From assembly GCA_903896915.1 (NCBI GenBank), contig CAITZN010000733.1, positions 1 through 12,307 on the forward strand: DNA of 12,307 nt. Direction: 5' to 3'. Below are positions 1 through 6,496 of the stretch, in pieces (within the stretch, counting starts at the first letter, position 1; every line of letters starts with the position of its first letter). The DNA is from an uncultured bacterium. GTDB taxonomy: Bacteria > Desulfobacterota > Desulfobulbia > Desulfobulbales > Desulfobulbaceae. The notes below the pieces were generated by a model. It did not search any database. It worked only from the letters and a program-made list of their open reading frames with translations, and had not been told where the DNA came from. The translations under genes were made by a program, and so were the position numbers.

Positions 1-556
1 GGTTAGGCAGGCCAGTCAGGTTGTCCTTGCGTGCCTGGGCGAAGATTTCTTCATATTCTAGCGCTCGCTTTAAAGGTTCTGCCAGGATCAGGAGCGATTC
101 GTCAATGAATTGCAGTTCCTCTTCAGAGAGTGGCTTCCCTTTGCGCATCAGTACCAGGTGACCGCAGCAATCGGCAGAATCGAAAACCCATTTATTGAAA
201 TGAAACCCTTCCGATTGCGTAGAACGCATTATGTCAGGGGATTGTTCGAGAGCATCCTGGGCGAGCTTGATAGCCAGTCGTCGCTTGGGTCCGTGGTAGG
301 AACAGAACATGTGCATGCGCTGACGACTCGGGTTGTTGTAGCCGATGAGATCATGACCAATAAATTCCATAAGCCAGATCGAATAGGCCTCGATCATGGC
401 CGGAAGATCGAGAATGCCAGCCATTCTCTGGTAGAGTGAGTTGATTTTTTTCAGCTTTTCGGATTGATAGCGGTAATGCATCAATTCGGAGAGCAGGTTG
501 TCCATATTGGCGGTCGGGAGGGCGCTGGCCAGGTTTTCTTGTGTTTTCATGTTCAT
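1..556 (-). CDS. Diguanylate cyclase (GGDEF), N-terminal part, cut by window edge
   Basis: The minus strand is open from ATG at 556 to base 1, giving 185 residues with no stop. The last residues read RKDNLTGLPN, matching the D-x-LTGLxNR motif that opens GGDEF domains, so the missing part should be a cyclase making cyclic di-GMP from two GTP. The GG(D/E)EF signature itself is outside the window, so activity cannot be judged. Residues 20-45 look helical. Residues 45-165 resemble a GAF-type sensor in size and ending (a helix running into the GGDEF linker), but I do not recognise the family; it contains Cys85, His88, Cys130, Cys131 and His133. There is no membrane segment or signal peptide, so it is probably cytoplasmic. 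ATG 556 has an AAGAG about 6 nt upstream; a second ATG lies at 550. The gene is divergent from nagZ. Confidence 0.82.
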   Translation of the reverse strand, partial: MNMKTQENLASALPTANMDNLLSELMHYRYQSEKLKKINSLYQRMAGILDLPAMIEAYSIWLMEFIGHDLIGYNNPSRQRMHMFCSYHGPKRRLAIKLAQDALEQSPDIMRSTQSEGFHFNKWVFDSADCCGHLVLMRKGKPLSEEELQFIDESLLILAEPLKRALEYEEIFAQARKDNLTGLPN

Positions 557-578
557 AAGATTCTCTTGGTCGGTAACG

Positions 579-608
579 GTAACAGGAGTGGTTGTTACTT
601 TATGTCAA
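579..608 (-). promoter_or_regulatory. Candidate sigma70 promoter for the GGDEF gene
   Basis: On the minus strand a perfect TTGACA (603-608) is followed after 18 bp by TGTTAC (579-584), which matches the -10 consensus at only three of six positions. Transcription would begin about 15-20 bp before the start codon at 556. Only the -35 half is convincing. Confidence 0.3.
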
Positions 609-645
609 TGTTCCCAAATAGTGAAAATCGATCGTCTCGCTGTAC

Positions 646-685
646 CGGTTTTCCTTGTTCTCTTCTTGAAAGAACGAGGAAACCG
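646..685. repeat. Imperfect inverted repeat, 17-nt arms
   Basis: The left arm at 646-662 (CGGTTTTCCTTGTTCTC) pairs with the right arm at 669-685 (AAAGAACGAGGAAACCG) across a 6-nt loop, with one bulge and about two mismatches or wobbles. Neither strand has a T-tract after it, so it is not a standard intrinsic terminator. It sits about 90 bp upstream of the GGDEF start and 340 bp upstream of nagZ. It could be an operator, a structured RNA element or a dispersed palindromic repeat. Confidence 0.55.
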
Positions 686-1008
686 TTGATACTGATCATC
701 TGGCATTAAGTCAGAGATTGTCAGGTGCAACCATTGCCTTTGACCAACTTAATGCTATAACTGTGCCTGAATTTTTTTGGGTTTATTTTTGCTTTTAAAA
801 TAATATGTTATTTCATCAAGGTTATTTGAGTAAGGACGTCGTCAAGAGTAGTTCTTGTTTCTGTCATAATTCCGACAGTGTTTTCAAGTCGAGAGAAGGG
901 AACAGGATTTTCTGGAGCCCTAGGTGGACAATAAGCGATTGCAATTCGGGGTCGAGGTAATCCAATCAATATATGCGAAGATTTCCCCCTGAACCCTTAA
1001 AGTATATC

Positions 1009-1026
1009 TTAACTTAATTTTAACTT
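1009..1026 (+). promoter_or_regulatory. TTAACTT direct repeat, 11-bp period, before nagZ
   Basis: Two exact TTAACTT copies at 1009-1015 and 1020-1026 are spaced one helical turn apart and end two bases before the nagZ ATG. A degenerate third copy (TTAAAGT) begins at 997. No Shine-Dalgarno sequence is visible here. It may be a direct-repeat regulator site or simply AT-rich leader sequence. Confidence 0.25.
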
Positions 1027-1028
1027 GC

Positions 1029-2096
1029 ATGTCTAATTCACTGAATATTGGTCAGATGTTTCTTGTCGGCTTTCTTGGTTGCGAGGTCGGCGCTGATCAT
1101 TGGATCGTCAAGGCTATTCAGCGTGACAGGTTAGGCGGAGTGATCCTGTTTGACCGCAATGTGGATGCATCGATACAGAATATTTATTCGCCTGAACAGT
1201 TAAAGTATTTAGTGTTTTGTTTGCAGCAATACGCTGAAAATTCGTTGTTTGTAGCAATCGATCAAGAGGGGGGGGCGGTCTGCCGTTTCAAGGAACGGGA
1301 TGGTTTCCTCGCATCTCTTAGTGCTGCAACCTTGGCAGAGCAAGGTGTCGTCGCCACTAAAAGGGCGGCGATAACGATGGCGGCCATGCTTGCTGATTAT
1401 GGCATTACGCTGAATTTTGCTCCCGTTGTTGATCTGGATCTCAATCAGGACAACCCTATTATTAGCCGTTACGGCCGCAGTTTTGGTAAGATGCCTGAAG
1501 CTGTTGTTGGTCACGCCGCTGTTTTTATCGAGGCTCATCACCATCATGGTATTGGTTGTTGCCTGAAACATTTTCCTGGACACGGGAGCGCCGGTGGCGA
1601 TTCTCATCTTGGTTTTGTTGATATTACAGAGTGTTGGCAAGAGGTTGAGTTGGAACCGTACCGCCATTTGATCGATTTGGGATATTGTGACGGTATTATG
1701 ACAGCACATTTGGTGCACCGTGGCCTCGATCCTACAGGGCTACCGGCAACCTTGTCATCGCGGATGGTGAACGGAATGCTGCGGCAACAGCTCGGTTTCA
1801 CTGGAGTCATATTCAGTGACGATCTGCAGATGCGAGCGATCAGCAATGGCTGGTGCTATGCAGAGGCAGTACAACAAGCTGTTTTGGCCGGAGTTGATGT
1901 TCTTGTGGTTGGCAACAATCTCGATCCGCGGGAAGATGTAGTAGAGGTGGGGATACAGGCTATTGGTGCGTTGCTTGACAACGGCAGGATCGATGAAAAT
2001 CGTATACGAGAATCATTGACGCGTATAAAACTATTAAAAGAAAAAATTACAGGAAATAAATCATGGACGCATCTCGTCCCACCCACAGCCTGGTGA
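1029..2096 (+). CDS. nagZ: Beta-N-acetylhexosaminidase, NagZ-type (GH3)
   Basis: This 355-residue protein is a full-length family 3 glycoside hydrolase. NagZ enzymes remove GlcNAc from GlcNAc-1,6-anhydroMurNAc peptides during cytoplasmic peptidoglycan recycling. Visible motifs are IDQEGGAVCRF (77-87), the KHFPGHG substrate loop (180-186), GGDSH (189-193) supplying the Asp191/His193 acid-base pair typical of NagZ, and FSDDL (262-266), whose first Asp (264) should be the nucleophile. There is no signal peptide or lipobox, in line with a cytoplasmic enzyme. The start at 1029 is chosen because the domain begins at once (IGQMFLVGF), although no ribosome binding site is visible. The C-terminus overlaps the following TM2 gene by 34 bp. 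An 8-G run at 1268-1275 encodes the EGG of the substrate motif. A broader GH3 hexosaminidase role is possible. Confidence 0.92.
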   Translation: MSNSLNIGQMFLVGFLGCEVGADHWIVKAIQRDRLGGVILFDRNVDASIQNIYSPEQLKYLVFCLQQYAENSLFVAIDQEGGAVCRFKERDGFLASLSAATLAEQGVVATKRAAITMAAMLADYGITLNFAPVVDLDLNQDNPIISRYGRSFGKMPEAVVGHAAVFIEAHHHHGIGCCLKHFPGHGSAGGDSHLGFVDITECWQEVELEPYRHLIDLGYCDGIMTAHLVHRGLDPTGLPATLSSRMVNGMLRQQLGFTGVIFSDDLQMRAISNGWCYAEAVQQAVLAGVDVLVVGNNLDPREDVVEVGIQAIGALLDNGRIDENRIRESLTRIKLLKEKITGNKSWTHLVPPTAW

Positions 2097-2467
2097 TTGG
2101 CTATCTCGTCTGGCTGCTCGGGTTTATTGGTGCGCATCGTTTTTATTACGGTAAACCGGTCTCTGGAACGATCTATTTCTTTACCCTCGGTCTCTGTTTC
2201 ATCGGTTGGATTGTTGACCTGTTTTTAATCCCAAGCATGGATCGGGAAGCTGACATTCGTTTTACCCCTGGACCGATTGATTATAATCTCGCCTGGTTGC
2301 TCCTGGTATTTCTCGGTTTTTTTGGCATTCACAGGCTGTATATGGGTAAAATATGGACCGGGATTCTTTATTTGCTTACCTTTGGTCTCTGCGGACTGGG
2401 GTATATCTATGACATGTGGACACTGAACGACCAGGTTACCCTGATCAATGGCTCGGCCCGTGTGTAG
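2063..2467 (+). CDS. Tandem TM2-domain membrane protein
   Basis: This 134-residue protein is built of two TM2 domains, at about residues 10-56 and 76-121. Each has the family core, a hydrophobic segment followed by G-x-x-G-x-H-R-x-Y-x-G-K and a second hydrophobic segment ending in D: GFIGAHRFYYGK at 20-31 and GFFGIHRLYMGK at 85-96. That predicts about four membrane segments with the charged HR loops on one face. The function of bacterial TM2 proteins is not established. The start is supported by AGGAA about 7 nt upstream, inside the nagZ 3' end, and the 34-bp overlap suggests translational coupling. A 28-bp gap leads to the DUF493 gene. The two halves match at 18 of 40 aligned positions (residues 17-56 against 82-121), a clear internal duplication. 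Confidence 0.87.
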   Translation: MDASRPTHSLVIGYLVWLLGFIGAHRFYYGKPVSGTIYFFTLGLCFIGWIVDLFLIPSMDREADIRFTPGPIDYNLAWLLLVFLGFFGIHRLYMGKIWTGILYLLTFGLCGLGYIYDMWTLNDQVTLINGSARV

Positions 2468-2495
2468 CGTCGGACACGACAAGGAGAAGTGCTGA

Positions 2496-2759
2496 ATGGA
2501 AGAATCCAGCGGGTGCAAACTCGAAATACATTACCCCTGCCAGTGGCAGTACAGGGTTGTTGGTGAAGATCGTGCTGCAATGCATCAGGCAATTGCTACC
2601 TGGATATCTGCTTCCTTGTACACCGTTTGTGATGCCAATGTCAGTTCCGGAGGGCGTTATCTCAGTCTCAGCCTGGAGGTTACCGTCAATGACGATGCGG
2701 AGCGGTTGAGTATTTATCAGCTTTTAGCCGGGGATCCGGCAATACGGATGGTGTTATGA
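2496..2759 (+). CDS. DUF493 / YbeD-family protein
   Basis: This 87-residue protein has the length and pattern of the DUF493 (YbeD) family: YPCQWQYRVVGED at 13-25, SSGGRYLSL at 50-58, and a closing helix-strand IYQLLAGDPAIRMVL at 73-87. The family adopts a small ferredoxin/ACT-like alpha-beta fold and is thought to be regulatory, but its ligand or partner is not known. The start has a strong AAGGAG (2481-2486) 9 nt upstream. Its stop overlaps the next start in an ATGA arrangement at 2756-2759, a strong sign of translational coupling with the unknown 173-residue protein. There is no membrane segment or signal. The family is clear; the role is not. Confidence 0.9.
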   Translation: MEESSGCKLEIHYPCQWQYRVVGEDRAAMHQAIATWISASLYTVCDANVSSGGRYLSLSLEVTVNDDAERLSIYQLLAGDPAIRMVL

Positions 2760-3277
2760 GTGATGCGGATATGAGCCGGGAACCAGGTTTTGTTGACAGT
2801 AAACTGATCCCGGTGATGCGAGAGGCGGTGATTACTGTACAGATGATTTTGTTCAAAGTTTTGAAGGCGAGCGTGCATGATCGTTATGTCGATCAGGTTG
2901 AGCCGTATCATACTCATCTGGCCGGCGCGGTGATTAACAATCTTTTTGGTACGCAGCCTTTGGATGCAGCGGTTGCCGTGTTTGCGGCCAGTAACCGACA
3001 TCTAGTCGAACAAGAGCTGCGAGAACTTTCCAGCTGTTGCGGATACCTGCTACCGGTGCTGACTGATGCCTTGCGCATGAAAACCATCTGCGACAATCAG
3101 GAGGGCATCCACTCTATCCCGAGCCTGCTGATGGCCAAGGCTCTGGGGCTTCTTCTGGAGGAGCGTCCGCTACCTCTGCCGTCCACCTTTATGATTGGGG
3201 TGCGCCATCTGGCGGCCGAACACGGCCTGGTTGAGCCGCTCTTGGCTGCTCCTCCGTCCGCAGGGTCACCAGCGTAG
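2756..3277 (+). CDS. Unrecognised 173-residue soluble protein
   Basis: I do not recognise this family. The sequence is mostly amphipathic helix: V20-V40, P50-N62, P68-L91 and S92-K109 are likely helices. There is no signal peptide or convincing membrane span. Cys94, Cys95 and Cys112 are the only cysteines. The tail after residue 163 is low-complexity and rich in Pro and Ala. It begins within the DUF493 stop (ATGA), so it is very probably translated together with that gene; a second ATG at 2771 is possible. Its last 89 bp (from 3189) lie opposite the 3' end of smr. The coupling to DUF493 and coding-like composition argue that it is real; the exact C-terminus is less certain. Confidence 0.72.
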   Translation: MSDADMSREPGFVDSKLIPVMREAVITVQMILFKVLKASVHDRYVDQVEPYHTHLAGAVINNLFGTQPLDAAVAVFAASNRHLVEQELRELSSCCGYLLPVLTDALRMKTICDNQEGIHSIPSLLMAKALGLLLEERPLPLPSTFMIGVRHLAAEHGLVEPLLAAPPSAGSPA

Positions 3278-3527
3278 CCCCCCAGGATCCGCTCCTTTCA
3301 TCGCCCAGTCTGAAAGAGGCAACCGTGCCGATCCGCTCCAGCGCGGCATGTACGGTTCGCCGCAGGATACCTGTGCCCTTGCCGTGAACGATACGGATAT
3401 GCAATATTCCCTTTTTACGGCACTCTTCAAGGTACTCCGGAATCAAGAATTTTATGTCTGCCGGACGGAAAGCATGGAGGTCGAGGGTGCCGTCCACCTG
3501 AAGCTCGATCGGGTCATCCTCTTTCAT
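3189..3527 (-). CDS. Stand-alone Smr-domain protein
   Basis: This 112-residue protein consists of an Smr domain, the module found at the C-terminus of MutS2 and as small stand-alone proteins; characterised members nick DNA or cleave RNA. Key motifs are LDLH at 15-18, VHGKGTGILR at 47-56 and a WGATLVTL end strand at 82-89. Two positions vary: the usual Gly after LDLH is Ala19, and the GGxGAT loop reads GSWGAT (80-85). The LDLH and HGKG residues linked to nuclease activity are kept. The start lies 2 bp after the lpxB stop, with GAGGG inside the lpxB end as ribosome binding site, so the two are probably co-transcribed. A tail of about 20 residues rich in Pro, Arg and Gln follows the domain and is read from the strand opposite the unknown plus-strand gene. 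Confidence 0.87.
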   Translation of the reverse strand: MKEDDPIELQVDGTLDLHAFRPADIKFLIPEYLEECRKKGILHIRIVHGKGTGILRRTVHAALERIGTVASFRLGDERSGSWGATLVTLRTEEQPRAAQPGRVRPPDGAPQS

Positions 3528-3529
3528 GC

Positions 3530-4714
3530 TCAGTCCCTCTGGCCGTTCAACACCTGCAAGGCAATCGTTGCTGTCCGATCCGAAGCCCCTGGCCCCCCCA
3601 GCTTTTCTTGCACTTCCTTGAGTCCCGCCTGTAGTGTTGCCCGTACTTCTTGATCTTTAATCAGCATTATCAGTTCCTGCGCTATCCGTTCCGGTGTGAC
3701 CTCATCCTGGAGAAGTTCGGGGATGATGGCTCTGCCGCCAATCAGGTTGACTAGTGAGAAATGGACCAGGTGTCGAACCAGCAATCTGCCCAGGAGATAG
3801 GTATAGTACGAAGTTCGGTAGGTGGCGACCATGGGAATGCCAAGGATCGCCAGTTCAAGGAGAACCGTGCCTGAGGCGGCCACCACAGCGTCACAGGCGG
3901 CCATCATCGAATAGCGATCGTCGCTGATCACGCGGAAGTCCATACGGCCAGCCCAGTCGGCCAGACCGTTTTCGTCCAATACCTGACGGGTGATGGTTGA
4001 GGCCTGAGGGATGAGAAAGGTATAGGCTTCGGGAAAGTCTCTGGCAAGAAGTTGGGCTGAGGCGAGAAAATCAGGGAGCAGGGCGGCTACCTCCTTTCTT
4101 CTGCTGCCAGGCAGGAGGCCAATCAGTTTTTTGGCAGGATCGATCTGGTGCAGCGCCATGAATTCGGCGCGTTCCATCCGTGGCTTGACCGTATCGACCA
4201 GCGGATGCCCGACAAAATCGACCCGGCAATCTTGGCGGGCGTAATACTCCTGTTCAAAAGGCAGGATGACGGCGATTCGGTCGGTCAACTGTTTGATGGT
4301 GTGAATCCGGCTGCGGCGCCAAGCCCAGATCTGAGGGCTAATATAATAAAAAACAGGGATGTCGAGTTCCTTAGCTGTGGCAGCGAGCCAAAGGTTGAAA
4401 TCAGGATAATCGATGAGGATTAACAGGGCAGGGGGCTGCTTTCGCATACGTTCAATCAGGGCACGTCGAGCCCGGAGAATGTCACCAAGATGGCTGAGCA
4501 CCTCGGTGACCCCAACTACGGCCAGTTTAGAGGCATCGCAGAGCAGTTCCACGCCGGCTTGTTCCAGTTCCTTGCCGCCCATGCCGCAGAAGTGTATATC
4601 CTGAACTTGCGCTTGCATAGCCCGGACCAGATTGGCGCCATGCAGGTCCCCTGAAGCCTCGCCGGCGACGATCATAATTTGCTGTTGTTCGTGGTTAATT
4701 TGCGGATCTATCAT
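3530..4714 (-). CDS. lpxB: Lipid-A-disaccharide synthase LpxB
   Basis: LpxB (GT19 family, peripheral inner membrane) joins UDP-2,3-diacylglucosamine and lipid X to form the beta-1,6 lipid A disaccharide phosphate and UDP. The 394 residues cover the whole family: AGEASGDLHGA (17-27), GMGG (44-47), IDYPDFN (101-107), SPQIWAWR (126-133), VGHPLVD (168-174), LPGSRRKEV (201-209), SGTVLLE (281-287) and NLIGGRAIIPELLQ (323-336). The start at 4714 carries a 13-residue lead before the first strand; GGTGA... is replaced by a weak GGTGA-like GGTGAC just upstream, while the alternative Met14 has no ribosome binding site. It lies 16 bp after the oxidoreductase gene and 2 bp before smr, so these three form a compact unit. 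A 7-G run (3593-3599 on the plus strand as C) encodes Gly-Gly near residue 373. Its product is the substrate of LpxK at the right of the window. Confidence 0.97.
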   Translation of the reverse strand: MIDPQINHEQQQIMIVAGEASGDLHGANLVRAMQAQVQDIHFCGMGGKELEQAGVELLCDASKLAVVGVTEVLSHLGDILRARRALIERMRKQPPALLILIDYPDFNLWLAATAKELDIPVFYYISPQIWAWRRSRIHTIKQLTDRIAVILPFEQEYYARQDCRVDFVGHPLVDTVKPRMERAEFMALHQIDPAKKLIGLLPGSRRKEVAALLPDFLASAQLLARDFPEAYTFLIPQASTITRQVLDENGLADWAGRMDFRVISDDRYSMMAACDAVVAASGTVLLELAILGIPMVATYRTSYYTYLLGRLLVRHLVHFSLVNLIGGRAIIPELLQDEVTPERIAQELIMLIKDQEVRATLQAGLKEVQEKLGGPGASDRTATIALQVLNGQRD

Positions 4715-4730
4715 GGCGTCACCGACCGGT

Positions 4731-5738
4731 TCAATGCCGGGCCAAGGGCATGAGCAGATCGTTTAGCCCCTCTTCGCTCAGTATCTGTTCGATGCGCTGC
4801 CGGTTGCTGTTGATTTGGTCTACAACCTGTAGGGCCACATCAAGGGCTCGCCGGCCCTCCTCGCCCGCCACTGGCGGTCGGGTGCGGTTCCGGACATGTT
4901 TGATGAAGTCGCGAAGTTCAAGATCAAGGGCATCCTGCTCCAGAAATCCTGATTTACTGATATCAGGAACTGGATGCCCGCCTTGTTCACCGGGCTTGAG
5001 TCGGACCGTCATGATTTCTTTTTTGCCGAAATCAATAGAGATGTATTGGCCTGGCTGGAAGATTCGCATGCGCCGCATATTGTCCATGGAAATCCGGCTG
5101 ACCGTGATATTAGCGGTGCAACCGTTTTGGAAGATGATGCGGGCATTGGCGATGTCGGTCAATTTGGTGATCACCGGCGTGCCAGCGGTCAGGATCGAGA
5201 CGATCGGCGAATTGACAATCGAGAGGATGATGTCGATATCATGGATCATCAAGTCAAGAACCACATCGACATCGGTGCCCCGGTCTTTAAACACAGCAAT
5301 TCGGTGTGCTTCGATGAACAGAGGGTGAGTAAGCAGCGGCTGCATAGCCAGGACCGCAGGGTTGAAGCGTTCCAGGTGTCCTACCTGCAGAACTCGCTTT
5401 TGCTTCCGGGCCAGTTCGATCAGGTCGTCGGCCTCGCTCAAGGTGGTGGTGATCGGTTTTTCCACCATCACATCCACGTCATGGAGCAGGCAGTATTTGG
5501 CCACCTCGTGGTGGAGGCTGGTCGGCACGGCGATGGAGACTGCATCCACCTGCTTTATCAATTCGCGGTAGTCAGTAAAGGGGTGGGTAGCACACTCGTC
5601 AGCTACCAGCTGCGCACGTTCTTGGCCAGCGTCGGCCACTCCCACCAAGTGGACATCTTCCATGGCGGCATACTTTTGGGCGTGGAAACGGCCGAGATAG
5701 CCGACCCCGATGACCCCAACCTTGATTTTATCATTCAT
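4731..5738 (-). CDS. Gfo/Idh/MocA oxidoreductase, lpxB-linked (possibly GnnA-like)
   Basis: This 335-residue NAD(P)-dependent sugar dehydrogenase has an N-terminal Rossmann fold with GVIGVGYLGRFH at 8-19, the family lysine motif EKP at 93-95, GHLERFNPAV at 120-129, and DLMIHDID at 162-169, holding the conserved Asp/His pair. The C-terminal half is the family alpha-beta substrate and oligomer domain. AAGGA (5748-5752) lies 9 nt upstream of the chosen ATG. It sits 50 bp after livF and 16 bp before lpxB. In Acidithiobacillus and Leptospira, GnnA is a Gfo/Idh enzyme encoded near lpx genes; it oxidises the 3-hydroxyl of UDP-GlcNAc so that GnnB can aminate it, leading to amide-linked lipid A chains. 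The lpxB link makes such a substrate plausible here, but no GnnB-type transaminase is in the window, so the substrate is inferred only. Confidence 0.93.
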   Translation of the reverse strand: MNDKIKVGVIGVGYLGRFHAQKYAAMEDVHLVGVADAGQERAQLVADECATHPFTDYRELIKQVDAVSIAVPTSLHHEVAKYCLLHDVDVMVEKPITTTLSEADDLIELARKQKRVLQVGHLERFNPAVLAMQPLLTHPLFIEAHRIAVFKDRGTDVDVVLDLMIHDIDIILSIVNSPIVSILTAGTPVITKLTDIANARIIFQNGCTANITVSRISMDNMRRMRIFQPGQYISIDFGKKEIMTVRLKPGEQGGHPVPDISKSGFLEQDALDLELRDFIKHVRNRTRPPVAGEEGRRALDVALQVVDQINSNRQRIEQILSEEGLNDLLMPLARH

Positions 5739-5788
5739 TATGATGATTCCTTGTATTTTGTAGCATGTGAATCCAGGATGCCCCTTTT

Positions 5789-6496
5789 TCAGATGCCAAG
5801 ATAGGCTTTTTGAATAGCTGTATTACCCAGGAGCGCTTCTGCACCGCCATGCATGACGATCACTCCGTTTTCCAGCACATAGCCGCGTGTCGCTACTCGC
5901 AGGGCCAGATGGGCATTCTGTTCCACCAGGAGAATGGTGGTGTTGTGTTCTTGATTGATCTTTTTAATAATTTCAAAAATCTGTTTGGTGACCAGTGGTG
6001 CCAGGCCCATGGATGGTTCGTCCAAGAGTAGCAGTTGAGGTCTTGCCATGAGAGCCCGTGCGATGGCAAGCATTTGTTGTTCACCACCGGAAAGGTTACC
6101 GCCAGGGAGATGGCGGCGTTGTTCCAGGATAGGAAAGAGGGAATAAAGATAGTCCCGATCTTTCTTGATCGCGCGTTTATCCTGACGCAAAAAAGCTCCC
6201 ATAGCAAGATTTTCAGCTACGGTCAACTCGGGAAAGATATGTCGTCCCTCGGGAACCTGGCAGATGCCCTGCTTGACGATGGTATCCGGAGTCATTCGAT
6301 GCAGCGGTTGTCCCTTGAACAGGATCTCGCCCCGGCGTGGGGGTATGATGCCGCTGATCGACATAAGGGTGGTGGTTTTACCGGCGCCATTGGCACCGAT
6401 CAGGGTAACGATCTCGCCCTGATTCACGGTGAGGCTGACCTCAAACAGTGCTTGAATATTGCCGTAGAAGGTGCTGATGTGGCGAAGTTCAAGCAT
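5789..6496 (-). CDS. livF: Branched-chain amino-acid ABC transporter ATPase LivF
   Basis: LivF is one of two cytoplasmic ATPases powering uptake of leucine, isoleucine and valine. From ATG 6496 the protein is 235 residues, the usual LivF length. Walker A is GANGAGKT (34-41), the Q-loop region includes the LivF-type CQVPEGRHIFPELTVAENL stretch (about 79-97), the signature is LSGGEQ (135-140), and Walker B is LLLLDEP (155-161). The switch histidine position reads LLVEQNA, with Gln, as is usual in LivF. The frame stays open up to 6595, but that extension lies wholly over livG and lacks homology; GAGGA at 6505-6509 fixes the start at 6496. It overlaps the end of livG by 8 bp (ATGCTTGA), implying translational coupling. 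Confidence 0.96.
   Translation of the reverse strand: MLELRHISTFYGNIQALFEVSLTVNQGEIVTLIGANGAGKTTTLMSISGIIPPRRGEILFKGQPLHRMTPDTIVKQGICQVPEGRHIFPELTVAENLAMGAFLRQDKRAIKKDRDYLYSLFPILEQRRHLPGGNLSGGEQQMLAIARALMARPQLLLLDEPSMGLAPLVTKQIFEIIKKINQEHNTTILLVEQNAHLALRVATRGYVLENGVIVMHGGAEALLGNTAIQKAYLGI

Larger units (their letters stand above)
557..1028. other. AT-rich divergent intergenic region
   Basis: About 470 bp between the GGDEF gene (left) and nagZ (right), with no plausible gene on either strand. It holds a candidate promoter at 579-608, a long imperfect inverted repeat at 646-685, a small hairpin CTGTC/GACAG near 870-890, and a TTAACTT direct repeat just before nagZ. TTGACC (740-745) and TATAAC (756-761) lie near each other but are only 10 bp apart. 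I see no tRNA or recognisable riboswitch. Confidence 0.6.

Noticed and set aside
110..709. Plus-strand open frames of 109, 81 and 63 residues
   Set aside because: The first two lie largely opposite the GGDEF gene, whose protein is clearly recognisable; the plus-strand products show no family features.
740..761. TTGACC and TATAAC as a promoter
   Set aside because: The elements are only 10 bp apart, too close for sigma70.
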